This document shows, in pieces, positions 17,244 through 25,881 of a stretch of DNA of 64,000 nucleotides (position 1 is the first letter of the stretch; every line of letters begins with the position of its first letter). The stretch lies in the NCBI RefSeq assembly GCF_001507645.1, contig NZ_CP013909.1, forward strand, positions 3,720,001 to 3,784,000, read 5' to 3'. The translations under genes and the position numbers were made by a program. The DNA is from Hymenobacter sedentarius (GTDB lineage: Bacteria; Bacteroidota; Bacteroidia; Cytophagales; Hymenobacteraceae). Under the pieces are notes generated by a model, which was given only the letters and a program-made list of their open reading frames with translations, searched no databases and had not been told where the DNA came from.

Positions 17244-17691
17244 GTTCGTGGAGTTTGCCATTGATTAATTCCGTCACCACGTGGGTCACGACGCCCCACA
17301 CTTGCACGTGCTCTTTGCCCCGGACCTCCACGGCCGGGAAGGTGGGATTGTCGGGCACGAGCCAGTAGGTAGCCCCGCGCTTTTCCAGGCGCTTCACGGT
17401 GAACTCCCCTTCGACCGCAGCCACGATGACCTGCCCGGGCTGTGGCTTGAGGGCACAGTCGATGGCAAGCAAGGCCCCGTCGGGGATGTTCGAGGGCGGA
17501 CCATCCATGCTCGTGCCGTTCACCCGGGCCAGGTAGGTGTGGGTGGGGTGTGGCAGCAGGATTTTGTTCAAGTCAATGGGCACCCCGCGCTCATCCTCGG
17601 CGGGGCTAGGAAAGCCCGCGGGAATCGCGGTTTCGCACTCGATGAGCCACACGGGTTCGCGGGCAACCTGGAGAATATCAACGCGACACAT
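17218..17691 (-). CDS. umuD: UmuD, S24-family SOS response protease-polymerase partner
   Basis: A 157-residue S24 peptidase that cleaves itself when bound to RecA filaments and then activates UmuC. The autocleavage site is Ala-Gly in [13 protein letters not shown], matching Cys-Gly-Phe-Pro-Ser-Pro in E. coli UmuD. The catalytic Ser is in NGTSMDG and the Lys in GEFTVKRL. The segment [15 protein letters not shown] is also close to the E. coli protein. The gene starts at 17691 and runs into umuC with an overlap. Three TGTTAGTA-like repeats sit 60-105 bases upstream and may be its operator. Confidence 0.9.
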   Translation of the reverse strand: MCRVDILQVAREPVWLIECETAIPAGFPSPAEDERGVPIDLNKILLPHPTHTYLARVNGTSMDGPPSNIPDGALLAIDCALKPQPGQVIVAAVEGEFTVKRLEKRGATYWLVPDNPTFPAVEVRGKEHVQVWGVVTHVVTELINGKLHEHVRARRLQ

Positions 17692-17752
17692 AAGCTATCG
17701 GAATAAGATGGGAAGGCAAACGCCACGCAAATAACGATGCAATTGCTAATAA

Positions 17753-17797
17753 TGTTAGTAGATTTTTATCCAAATGTGTTAGTAACTAATGTTAATA
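17753..17797 (-). promoter_or_regulatory. Candidate umuDC operator: three TGTTAGTA-like repeats
   Basis: TGTTAGTA at 17753 and 17777, and TGTTAATA at 17790, with a TTAGTAACTAA palindrome across the second copy. They lie upstream of leftward umuD in AT-rich DNA. Bacteroidota LexA boxes are not standardised, so this is only a candidate SOS site. Confidence 0.35.
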
Positions 17798-17855
17798 GCG
17801 GACTCAAATTACGGAATTGATAGAGTGTGAGCGAATTGAGGCTATTGATGGCCAA

Positions 17856-17886
17856 TAAAAAAAGCGGACATTGGGAGCCCGCTTTT
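17856..17886 (-). terminator. Terminator after the secreted nuclease gene
   Basis: Stem AAAAGCGG / CCGCTTTT with an 11-base loop and a long A-run that becomes the T-run on the leftward strand. It ends the transcript of the 17925-18779 gene. Confidence 0.75.
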
Positions 17887-17924
17887 ACCTGAATGGTCAG
17901 TTCTATTGCAGCTTAGTTCGGCGC

Positions 17925-18779
17925 TTAACTGGTGGGACCATTGTCGATACTGCTCTCTATGACCTGCTGGATGCCTACTGGAACGGCCGATAGAATATCG
18001 TAGCCCGTGGCTGTTTCAATGGCGTCAACGGTGGTACGGTATGTTCCCCATGCGGTGTTGAGCGAATTGTCATTAGGCGTATCAATGGCAATCACCCGGG
18101 TTGTGCCGCTAATGCGTGACGCATCGTCGTTCCCAGCAGGCATAACCACCACGACCTTCCAGCAACGGGCCGGCACGGTGACGCGGCCCTGGTCAAGAGT
18201 GGTGGCGTAGCCATTGGAGCCGGTACCGCCGCGGCCGTAGGAGCCGCAGATGATGTAGAGCTCGTTGCCTTTACCCACTAAGGTGCGGCAGTAGTCCTCC
18301 AGGTTGGCCCAGGTTTGCTGGTTATTGCGCGGGGCCTGTGGCATCATGTTCGTCATGAGGAACGTGGCCGAGTTATCCGCAACGGTACTGGTGCGGTCTG
18401 CCGAGGGGCAGTTGTGGCCTCGGTCAAAGCCCGACCCCGTGTAGCTGGTCGCGCTGGGCTTGTACCACGTTGACGGAAGGTCCGTGTCCGCCCTGAAATC
18501 ATCTTGGCGGGCTGCCGCGCCCAGCCAGGTAGTGCTCAGGTGCCAGCTCACCCAATTGGGCTTGCCTTGGTCCCGGTGGTAAGAAACGGCGTACTGCGGT
18601 TTTAACAGCAAGTAATTAGTAGGCTGCGCTTCGTTGGCGGTGGCCCCACTTGGATTTCCCAGCGTAAGGTGCTCGGGGAGTGCAGGAGTAGCTGGAACCG
18701 GAGTGGGTGCGACGGCTTCCTTTTGGCAAGCAGTTGACAGCAGGGCCAGAACGAGAGTACAAAAACGAAGGTGGTACAC
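17925..18779 (-). CDS. Secreted lipoprotein DNA/RNA non-specific endonuclease (NUC1 family)
   Basis: About 284 residues. I chose the GTG at 18779 because it opens a lipoprotein signal peptide (VYHLRFCTLVLALLSTAC); the frame itself opens upstream at 18839. The beta-beta-alpha-metal nuclease domain has DRGHNCPSADR with the catalytic His and, 30 residues on, the Mg-binding Asn region (NMMPQAPRNNQQTW). Such enzymes hydrolyse DNA and RNA in the periplasm or outside the cell for nutrition or defence. It stands alone with its own terminator. Position between umuDC and the defence operon makes it element cargo, although it could be an older host gene. Confidence 0.85.
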   Translation of the reverse strand: MYHLRFCTLVLALLSTACQKEAVAPTPVPATPALPEHLTLGNPSGATANEAQPTNYLLLKPQYAVSYHRDQGKPNWVSWHLSTTWLGAAARQDDFRADTDLPSTWYKPSATSYTGSGFDRGHNCPSADRTSTVADNSATFLMTNMMPQAPRNNQQTWANLEDYCRTLVGKGNELYIICGSYGRGGTGSNGYATTLDQGRVTVPARCWKVVVVMPAGNDDASRISGTTRVIAIDTPNDNSLNTAWGTYRTTVDAIETATGYDILSAVPVGIQQVIESSIDNGPTS

Positions 18780-19346
18780 GGGAGAAGTTTTAGATAAAAG
18801 ACTCTTGCAGTAAAAGGCAGAAGAGCATGAAGCTACCATCTCTCCTGCCGTTGCTCATCACGCCATGGTCTCAAAACGGGCTCTTACTACTAAATGCAAA
18901 TTTCTAAATCTACGTATAGTCATTGATACTTAGGCAAGACTGATCGCGAGTTGAAGTTGAAGCAATCCTTACGACCTAATTTAAATTGCTTGACAAGAAG
19001 CTACCTAGTGCATCGGTTATAAGAAGGAAAGAACTGGCACTTGATAAGGGTGCTGAATGGCCGCACCCTATATGCCATAAAAAGGCCGAACCCTCTAGGC
19101 AGCTTAGTAGCTATGCAGAGCGTCCGGCCCAGATTTGGGAGGCTTTAGTAGAATGGGCCGACAGGGATGAAAGGGCTAAAGGGGCTAGATTAGACCATAC
19201 GCTCGTTTGCCTATGGGACGGTTTATCCAAACAGCCATTTTTTTACCTGTAAGGTAGATTTATAACATTAACTATGTTCTGTTTTTTGTGTAGCCTATGC
19301 CTTCGCCCGCCGACTTTGAGGCCAACCGAGAATCAGCCAGGTTAAT
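18780..19346. other. Intergenic stretch between the nuclease and the defence operon
   Basis: About 570 bases of low-GC DNA. It contains one possible short rightward gene (18986-19252) and a 17-codon frame at about 19297 that looks like the cut start of something. No RNA gene or clear terminator of the leftward defence operon is visible just downstream of 19347. Confidence 0.4.
18986..19252 (+). CDS. Possible small hypothetical protein
   Basis: An 88-residue frame opening with TTG, preceded in frame by a stop. Composition is protein-like (charged, with a central WEALVEWADRDERAKG helix), but there is no recognised domain, no ATG and no clear promoter. It is convergent with the defence operon. 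Weak support only. Confidence 0.25.
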   Translation: MLDKKLPSASVIRRKELALDKGAEWPHPICHKKAEPSRQLSSYAERPAQIWEALVEWADRDERAKGARLDHTLVCLWDGLSKQPFFYL

Positions 19347-19859
19347 TTAATTGTTCAGAGGCTTCATCTCCTTCAAAAATGTAACAACATTACTAGGAGA
19401 CTCAAAAAATTGCGGTGACGCTTTACGTTTATCCGACATCAGTTCAAAACCTCCTTTGGCGTAGCATTCCATCAAATTAACCAACTCGCTAGCCTTCTTA
19501 TCTTCAGCGTCGGTGCCCAATGCTTCCAGGTCCGACAAAGGGAAATCACCCAAAGCCAACAGACTCATAAAGAGGTACTGAACAATGGCATCAGGCTTCC
19601 AATCTTTAATTGGTAGAAATTTTTTGCCTGCCGCGCCGCGCTCAAATGGCAAGGAGTTTCGGGCCTTTATGCCTACCATAGTAGCATACATGAAGCATTC
19701 GTAAACAGAGCCAAAGGCCTTGCCTCTTTCAAATTGCTCTTCGTTGGTGCCGAGGCTTTTACTTACGTCGCCTACCCGAGTCAAGCGGGTTACCAATTCT
19801 TCGTAAGTTTTTGGGTAGAGCGCTACTTTCTCCAGAAACTTGATTCTTAACTTTTCCAT
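19347..19859 (-). CDS. Last gene of the phosphorothioation-like defence operon, unknown
   Basis: A 170-residue soluble helical protein. Its ATG shares a base with the stop of the DndD-like gene (TAATG), so it is translationally coupled. Phe/Gly/Cys stretches at residues about 46-65 (GKAFGSVYECFMYATMVGI) and a YLFMSLLALGD helix near residue 100 are the clearest segments. In classical dnd operons DndE, a roughly 110-residue tetrameric nicked-DNA-binding protein, takes this place, but I cannot align this protein to DndE. It may be a functional substitute or a cofactor for the ATPase. No membrane segment or nuclease motif is seen. Confidence 0.6.
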   Translation of the reverse strand: MEKLRIKFLEKVALYPKTYEELVTRLTRVGDVSKSLGTNEEQFERGKAFGSVYECFMYATMVGIKARNSLPFERGAAGKKFLPIKDWKPDAIVQYLFMSLLALGDFPLSDLEALGTDAEDKKASELVNLMECYAKGGFELMSDKRKASPQFFESPSNVVTFLKEMKPLNN

Positions 19860-22060
19860 TAGATAGCAAGCGGGGTGATTTGTACAGATAGATTTTTGCG
19901 GTTTTGGGCAGTCTGACCCGCTGGAATCGTCAATTGGTAGATATTAAGTGTTTTGCCTGCTGCCTCAACGTCCTGCTTGATTTGAGCGAGCCGAACAGTG
20001 TCCGCTTGGTATTGCCCTGTTTGTGTAGGGTCAGCATCCAGGAAATCCTTAACAATGACAATGCTCTGCCCGAAGGCGCGAGCAGTCTGAGCTAAGAATG
20101 CTCGCGCTTTCACAGCATCAAAATCTGAAATCGGTGCGTCTGCAATCAATGGGTATTGGTCAGCTAACCCTCGGGTTTGGTTTGCTGTGACGATGGCCAT
20201 GATGATTGCCAACTTCGAAGAGCTGGTCTGAGACGTATTCAGATTGTCAACTCGCCGGCCTGCATCATCGTGAATCTGCGGCATGTAGCCATCCCCATCC
20301 GGCACAAATTTGATAGTGCCATAAAAAGCGCCTGTGGGCTCATTCATCTCTTTGAAGTGCTGATTAGCTGTTTCTTCTAGTTGATGGATAAGCTTTTTGT
20401 ATTGCGTGGATTTCATGCGAATAGCTAACTCGCGCAGGTCATCTAGCATTTTCCGTTTCTGCGCCAGTTTAGGGTCCATCTTGACATCTACCGAGAGCTT
20501 TGTGAGTCCGTTTTTAATGTCATTCAGTTGCGTTGTGTATTTCTCGCGGGCAGTGCGCAGCTTTTCTGCTTGTGCGGAAAAAGTATGAGTGTCATCATTG
20601 GCCGACCGGATTGATTTCAGCATTCCGGCAGCGTCCTTTTCCTCTAAGCCGCTGTTAATCACTTCCGTGGAAATGGCTTCTTCTACAGATTTGATTTGGT
20701 CTTCCAAATCGCGCATTTCACCTTCCAGACTGAATTGTTCAAGATAGGTGGCACGAATCTGCTCAGGTGCCTTGCTGTACTTGCCCTGCATATTCATGCC
20801 TGCCCGGTACAATTCACGTAGCTCTTTTGCGATATTGGGTGTTGTTTCGAGTGGCTTAATTGGCTTAGGCTTTTCCAACAATTTTTCTATTGCCAGAAAT
20901 GGTTCTGAGCCCTTTGGTGCGGGCCGGTCACACACTTGGCAGTGCTCATCATGCAGCATGAGTTGCACAGTATTCCGGTCTGGCACACCTTCGGGCAAGC
21001 GCGTTTGCTCACGCTCCGCTTCATTGTAAGCCACCTGAGCCGCCACTTTTCTATCTCTTACGATTGTCTCATAATCATTGTACTTCTGCTCAAACTGGTC
21101 GACCAAATCGTCGGTACCCGTTAGCAACCATGAGTCTGTAAATAAGCGTTTTGCAAAGCCTAGCTTAAGATTCTCATAGCGAGTTGTTGCTATGCGAAGT
21201 GACGCGCCAAGCACGTCACGGTCTTTTTTCAGGTCATTTATTTTTTGCGCGGCGGCCAACTGCCCAGCAATGTTCTCGTGCTTTTGAGCGGCCATATCCA
21301 AATTCTTCTCCACCTCCGTTAGCTCTGTCTCAACTGCTTCGAGATTTTGCTGAGCGGCCGTTTGCTGCTCTTGATATTCCTTGGCTTTTAAGCGTTGGGT
21401 TGAATCACTATTAAGCGCCTGGTTGAATTCTTTATCCGCTATCGAGTAGGCCTGCTTTGTTATGTCGATAAAATCGTCCCACTTCTGCGTGTCGGACATT
21501 CTATTGACAATCTGCTTCAACGATTCGCGGCGTGAAGTATCAATGATGTTACTGACGCCACGCTCCCCCTGAAACCAGAGATAAGGCATTACTTCAGCGG
21601 GGATAAGTCTATCACGCTCCAGTTTGGCGTCGGCTTCGCTCAAGGGCTTGAATTCCAGAACGTCTTTCTTCCTGACTATGAATTGGCTAGTTGTGGCAGC
21701 TTTAAACTCATTTTCATTACTTTTTACGACGTATAGGCGCCGGATGAGTTGGAATGTGTTACCAGCCCCACGGGACACTTCAATACAAACCTCGCAGGAG
21801 ATTTTGGCATCTTTTTCGGCTTCAGCAAGCGCCCGCTCATTAATAAGCGCTTTTCCCAGCTCACTGGTATACCTGACTGCCGGTGCCAAAGCCTCATTTG
21901 TGATATAGTCGTTGAATACCCACTGAAAAGCGTCATATAGCTTGCTTTTACCGTAGCCGTTGGCCCCTAGTATTAGGTTGAGCCCATCGGTGAATACAAT
22001 CCGGTTATTTTCTCCGTAGTAGCAGAGAAAATTACTCATGGTGATGTTGAGGACGCGCAT
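19859..22060 (-). CDS. DndD-like SMC-type ATPase of DNA phosphorothioation
   Basis: About 733 residues, starting at MRVLNITMSNFLCYYGENN (22060, 4 bases after the preceding stop) rather than at the longer frame opening. Walker A is NLILGANGYGKSKLYDAF near residue 30. A long coiled coil spans about 230-560, interrupted by the zinc-hook-like CQVCDRPAPKGSEP. A C-terminal half contains SSSKLAIIMAIV and the Walker-B-like YPLIADAPISDFDAVKA. DndD proteins use ATP to open or nick DNA so that the DndC sulfur carrier can reach the backbone. The zinc hook is a Rad50/SMC feature. Placed after the helicase and a 74-residue protein. Confidence 0.8.
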   Translation of the reverse strand: MRVLNITMSNFLCYYGENNRIVFTDGLNLILGANGYGKSKLYDAFQWVFNDYITNEALAPAVRYTSELGKALINERALAEAEKDAKISCEVCIEVSRGAGNTFQLIRRLYVVKSNENEFKAATTSQFIVRKKDVLEFKPLSEADAKLERDRLIPAEVMPYLWFQGERGVSNIIDTSRRESLKQIVNRMSDTQKWDDFIDITKQAYSIADKEFNQALNSDSTQRLKAKEYQEQQTAAQQNLEAVETELTEVEKNLDMAAQKHENIAGQLAAAQKINDLKKDRDVLGASLRIATTRYENLKLGFAKRLFTDSWLLTGTDDLVDQFEQKYNDYETIVRDRKVAAQVAYNEAEREQTRLPEGVPDRNTVQLMLHDEHCQVCDRPAPKGSEPFLAIEKLLEKPKPIKPLETTPNIAKELRELYRAGMNMQGKYSKAPEQIRATYLEQFSLEGEMRDLEDQIKSVEEAISTEVINSGLEEKDAAGMLKSIRSANDDTHTFSAQAEKLRTAREKYTTQLNDIKNGLTKLSVDVKMDPKLAQKRKMLDDLRELAIRMKSTQYKKLIHQLEETANQHFKEMNEPTGAFYGTIKFVPDGDGYMPQIHDDAGRRVDNLNTSQTSSSKLAIIMAIVTANQTRGLADQYPLIADAPISDFDAVKARAFLAQTARAFGQSIVIVKDFLDADPTQTGQYQADTVRLAQIKQDVEAAGKTLNIYQLTIPAGQTAQNRKNLSVQITPLAI

Positions 22061-22064
22061 AGAA

Positions 22065-22289
22065 CTACAAACGGCTGGTGAGCACCGTATAAAGACGAGT
22101 AGCAATTGATTTTGAGGGTTTCCGGTCGGTGTGCTGATTGACCATCTCACGCAGTAGCACTATCATCATATTCGATTCATGCGTGGAGCCCGTCATTGAG
22201 GCACCCGCCACGTCTGCTTCAGTGATTCCGTACTCCTCTTGGATGATTTCGTCCTGCAGGAATGCTTTTAGGGTTGTGATGCTACTCAT
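22065..22289 (-). CDS. Small unknown protein of the defence operon
   Basis: 74 residues from the ATG at 22289 (a longer frame opens at 22364 inside the helicase gene). The start overlaps the helicase stop by 8 bases, and the stop is 4 bases before the DndD-like start, so it is clearly part of the operon. It is helical, with one conserved-looking central run (YGITEADVAGASMTGSTHES) and a basic C-terminus. No family recognised. Small proteins in this position may bridge the helicase and ATPase. Confidence 0.6.
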   Translation of the reverse strand: MSSITTLKAFLQDEIIQEEYGITEADVAGASMTGSTHESNMMIVLLREMVNQHTDRKPSKSIATRLYTVLTSRL

Positions 22290-24513
22290 TGGTGTGTGAA
22301 GAATAAGGGTCAAGGGTATCAGGGTTAATTCCGTAACGGCGGCACACGCTTTGCACCGCTTCAATGGCTTCGTACTTGTTTAGTGCCATGTAGGCAAAAT
22401 CTACCACCCGTTCCAACTCCTTCCTCACCATGTTCCGCTCCAGGTCAAAAGTTGAGCCTGTCGGTACACTGCTCGGCACCACCACTAGGTCGTGAATCTT
22501 CGCAAACCGTTTGTCGGCGTGCCGTCGCAGAATGCGGCCACGCCGCTGGATAAATTGCCGAGGGTTGCCCGTGCTAGAGCAGAAAATCGCTTGTTCAGTG
22601 CGCGGAATATCGACCCCTTCATCCAAGCACTTCATAGAGAGTAGCACGTCAATATCTCCCTCCTCAAAGCTTTTCAGGATGTGGTCCTTGTTTGCCGAAT
22701 CACTGATGTACTGCGCGACGTGAGTAGTAGGCGAAACTTGCCGCACTGCGTTGGAATAGTAGCTAATTATCCGGCTAGAATCCTCAACATCTGGATAGGA
22801 CTCCGTGGCCACTTCGTCATCCTCATAATATCCTTCCGGGGCGTACACCAGCATGTATTTTAGTCCTGTTTCGGAAGCTTTTACTCGTTCAAGGATTTCC
22901 TCAAATGCCTTAAGCTTGTTGGTCGCTTTGTGGATAATGCGCTTCCGTTGCATAAGCAGCATCTCGTAATTACGTTGCGCGGAAGCATCCTTGGTAGCCC
23001 GGTCGTGAAGTGAAGCCAGCTTAGCGGATATTTCGGTATACTCCACCATTTCTTCCGGCGTCAGCTCTACTACCCGTGGGTAGTAATAATACTTACATAG
23101 GATACCCTCTTCAATGGCCCGCTGCATTGTAAAGCTGTATGTGTAGGGTGCTTTATCGTGGAAGAACAATTCCATTTTGCCCGACCCGTCCTCGTCATAC
23201 AGGCGCTTTGGTGTAGCGGAAAGGCCAATCAGCTTCTGAATCTTAAGCTGCTCAAAATTTGCGGCTACGCTCGGTGCCCCGACGTTGTGGGCCTCATCCG
23301 CTACTAAAATTGCCGTTTCACCAACTGAACTTACGAATGCCTGAAACTCGGGATTGGCAAATGTCCGGTAAGTCGAAACAATGACGTAGGAAGACGGCAC
23401 ACCCGCCAGCTGTCTATTCCTGATTTCGCTTAGTTCATTCTTCCAACCAGGATTCCGGGACGACGCCTTGATAACTATTTTAAAGTTGAATTTTTTGGCT
23501 TCCTTTTCCCACTGCTCCACTAATATGGTAGTAGGTACCAAGATGATTACCTGGTACTGCTGACTTGCAGCGTACTCGTGCAACACGCAATTGAGAGCAG
23601 TTATGGTTTTGCCCGTGCCCGTGGCCATTGCAAAAATGCCGTGGTGCCCGTTGGCAACCCAGTTTTGATAAGCCTCTTCCTGATACTGCCGCGGCTCGCC
23701 ATCGAAAGGGAAACGAGGGGAGGCACGGTACGCTTCTATCTTTTGCATAATCGTTTCCAATACTCGTTGCGTCTTTTCGTTGTGCTTTTGCTTCGCCTTT
23801 TGTTCTAGCAGCTGTTGCTCATCTATCAGCAGTTCGTCTAAATCTTTGCCCCCATACTCCCGCAGTATGACTTCTTCAATCTTGTCGAATGGAATCAGCG
23901 CGGCGTAGTCGGTCTGCCCTGCAAAAATCTGGTTGTAATCCTGTTCGTAATCCGCAAAGGCATCGCGCTCTGATTTCCAGGACAATTTTAGGTCAAGCTC
24001 TTCCAGGTTTTCCAGCAGCCCAGAGGCGGTAAAATTGCATGAGCCTTTGAATTTTACTTTGTCAGTGCCGTCATAGAATATGCCCGATTTATAATGAGCA
24101 ATTCCGCGCCTGCCCATTGGCTTGATTGCTCTGATTTGGATACGCTTTTGCCCTATCAGCCAGGCGATGCAATCAAAGAAATGCTGCCCATATTTATCCA
24201 GGGCGTTTTTCAAGCCGTGAAAGTCTTCGACTGAAAATTGGTCGTTCTCCTCACCTGCAGCAAGCCCTTTAAGCACGGCTGCTTTATCCTGTGATGAAAG
24301 CACATGGTTAATTATCAGCCTGACCTGCCCGCCATTGCTGATAAACTTAGCGAATCCTAATGCCAACACATTGATTGCCGATGAACTGAAATAGCCCAAC
24401 AGCAAATCAAGTCGCTTGCTTTCTACCAAACTTTCGAGGTAGAAGGCAAATGGCTCATTATCGGTGCCAGAGCGATATTCTTCTCCTCGTGGAAACCTGA
24501 TATCTTTCAGCAT
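22282..24513 (-). CDS. PLD-like nuclease/SF2 helicase fusion protein
   Basis: About 743 residues, with ATG at 24513 preferred (24531 possible). The N-terminal 200 residues are a phospholipase-D-like nuclease domain: HYKSGIFYDG carries the H-x-K half, followed by FKGSCNFTASGLLEN. Then comes a superfamily 2 helicase with Q-motif-like RQYQEEAYQNW, Walker A MATGTGKTITAL, ADEAHNVG, LSATPKRL, and motif VI FIQRRGRILRR near residue 665. PLD-helicase fusions are common in phage-defence systems, where the motor translocates and the PLD domain cuts. Within this operon it is a likely restriction effector. A complete PLD active site needs two HKD motifs, and only one is obvious, so it may work as a dimer. 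Confidence 0.82.
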   Translation of the reverse strand: MLKDIRFPRGEEYRSGTDNEPFAFYLESLVESKRLDLLLGYFSSSAINVLALGFAKFISNGGQVRLIINHVLSSQDKAAVLKGLAAGEENDQFSVEDFHGLKNALDKYGQHFFDCIAWLIGQKRIQIRAIKPMGRRGIAHYKSGIFYDGTDKVKFKGSCNFTASGLLENLEELDLKLSWKSERDAFADYEQDYNQIFAGQTDYAALIPFDKIEEVILREYGGKDLDELLIDEQQLLEQKAKQKHNEKTQRVLETIMQKIEAYRASPRFPFDGEPRQYQEEAYQNWVANGHHGIFAMATGTGKTITALNCVLHEYAASQQYQVIILVPTTILVEQWEKEAKKFNFKIVIKASSRNPGWKNELSEIRNRQLAGVPSSYVIVSTYRTFANPEFQAFVSSVGETAILVADEAHNVGAPSVAANFEQLKIQKLIGLSATPKRLYDEDGSGKMELFFHDKAPYTYSFTMQRAIEEGILCKYYYYPRVVELTPEEMVEYTEISAKLASLHDRATKDASAQRNYEMLLMQRKRIIHKATNKLKAFEEILERVKASETGLKYMLVYAPEGYYEDDEVATESYPDVEDSSRIISYYSNAVRQVSPTTHVAQYISDSANKDHILKSFEEGDIDVLLSMKCLDEGVDIPRTEQAIFCSSTGNPRQFIQRRGRILRRHADKRFAKIHDLVVVPSSVPTGSTFDLERNMVRKELERVVDFAYMALNKYEAIEAVQSVCRRYGINPDTLDPYSSHTNE

Positions 24514-24586
24514 GCAGGAGAAGTGGCGCACATATTCAACATTGAATCTAAGCTTTAAGCATCACTCGTCTTATTTGCTTCAAAGG

Positions 24587-25879
24587 CTATAAAGAGGTTA
24601 CATCAATTGACAAATTATTAATGAGTTCCTTATCCTTAGGCGTGCCGCTAAATGGAATGTTGAACTTGCTTAAAAGCAATAGAATTGCTGCTCGTTGGAC
24701 CTGCTGAGTTACAACTGTATTCTTTGTACCAGGGTCTACAAATAGCTTATTCCAAACGGGATGGTTCAAGTTAAACCCATCATTAGAAAAATACTTAATG
24801 ACTAAATTCTCTTTTTTGTGGTGTTTAGCAATCCTATAAGTGTTAAAAAATACTATTTGCCCAATAGGCCTAAATATAAGGTTAGTGGTATTTGCCTTAC
24901 GGTCAATAGTGCCGCCTTCGAAGAACGTACGAAGAAATGGCAACCCATTGATTATTTCTTCGAATTCACTTACGAGGCCATCATAAATTTTCGTGAGCTT
25001 ATCCTCCGATAATCTTCTACTTACAAACGAAGCGTACTTCTCCCCGCCGATTGGCAATGATTTTATAAATATTTTATCGGTTAAAAGTGTAATGACTATT
25101 TCATACAAGAGAATTATATTGGTGAAGTCATTTTTATTACTAAGGCTGAGGCTTTTGTTTTTATTGAAAGCAATTTTATCCGTGAATATTGAGGATTGCT
25201 CAATCAATTTACGCGTCAATATCGCAGCATTATCTTCCTCATCTAGTGCAATTATTTCACTAGTTGAGACCGGTTTTGCGTAGCGATTAAGTGTTGAAAA
25301 AAGCCTGCGTGTGCGGATTTCGCCTTCGTAATCAGTGCGGTGGGCTACGAATATTACCGGAACTTCTTCTGTTTCTAACTCTGAGGCAACTGCAATAGCG
25401 TCTTTTATGGCAGCCGTTCTATGCTGACCATCAATTGCAAACATTTCCTCCTTACCCGTTAAACGAAGAATGCCAAATGTTTTATCTAAATAATCGCTTT
25501 CCTCTTCAGTTAACTTCAAATCTTTCATATCGATAGACAAGCCTTGCCATGCAGGCTTCCCACCGTATATTCCAACTATGATTGAGTTGAAAAAGCGCTG
25601 TTCTTGTTCACGTAAATAACTGACTATCTCTGGTATTCTATCACTAATTTCTCGTTGAATCCAATGGCTGAGTTGCTTGTTTTTGTGTATTTCATCAGCC
25701 ATTGAAACGCGCTTCGCTATTTCTTTAAATGGCAAAAGCGTTGAATAGTAAATCCAATCCCCTATTCTTCCTCTCAAACATGGAAGTATAAGCCTTCCAG
25801 CAGCGCTTTGGCTAGCGGTGCTCTTGGCTAAAGTGGTTGTTTGTGCAGAACTTTTAGTAGGCTTTTTCAAGGCTTTCAT
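24587..25879 (-). CDS. DGQHR-domain (DndB-like) protein
   Basis: A 430-residue protein with the DGQHR motif at about residue 143 (EMFAIDGQHRTAAI), the mark of DndB. In classical Dnd systems DndB is a regulator that binds the operon promoter and tunes modification level, and in some lineages it is needed for modification. The N-terminal 25 residues are Lys/Ser/Thr-rich and probably disordered, similar in style to the tail of the neighbouring GIY-YIG protein. The gene is strongly AT-rich compared with its neighbours. It begins 3 bases after the GIY-YIG stop. A gap of about 70 bases follows, the longest in the operon. Confidence 0.78.
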   Translation of the reverse strand: MKALKKPTKSSAQTTTLAKSTASQSAAGRLILPCLRGRIGDWIYYSTLLPFKEIAKRVSMADEIHKNKQLSHWIQREISDRIPEIVSYLREQEQRFFNSIIVGIYGGKPAWQGLSIDMKDLKLTEEESDYLDKTFGILRLTGKEEMFAIDGQHRTAAIKDAIAVASELETEEVPVIFVAHRTDYEGEIRTRRLFSTLNRYAKPVSTSEIIALDEEDNAAILTRKLIEQSSIFTDKIAFNKNKSLSLSNKNDFTNIILLYEIVITLLTDKIFIKSLPIGGEKYASFVSRRLSEDKLTKIYDGLVSEFEEIINGLPFLRTFFEGGTIDRKANTTNLIFRPIGQIVFFNTYRIAKHHKKENLVIKYFSNDGFNLNHPVWNKLFVDPGTKNTVVTQQVQRAAILLLLSKFNIPFSGTPKDKELINNLSIDVTSL

Positions 25880-25881
25880 CT

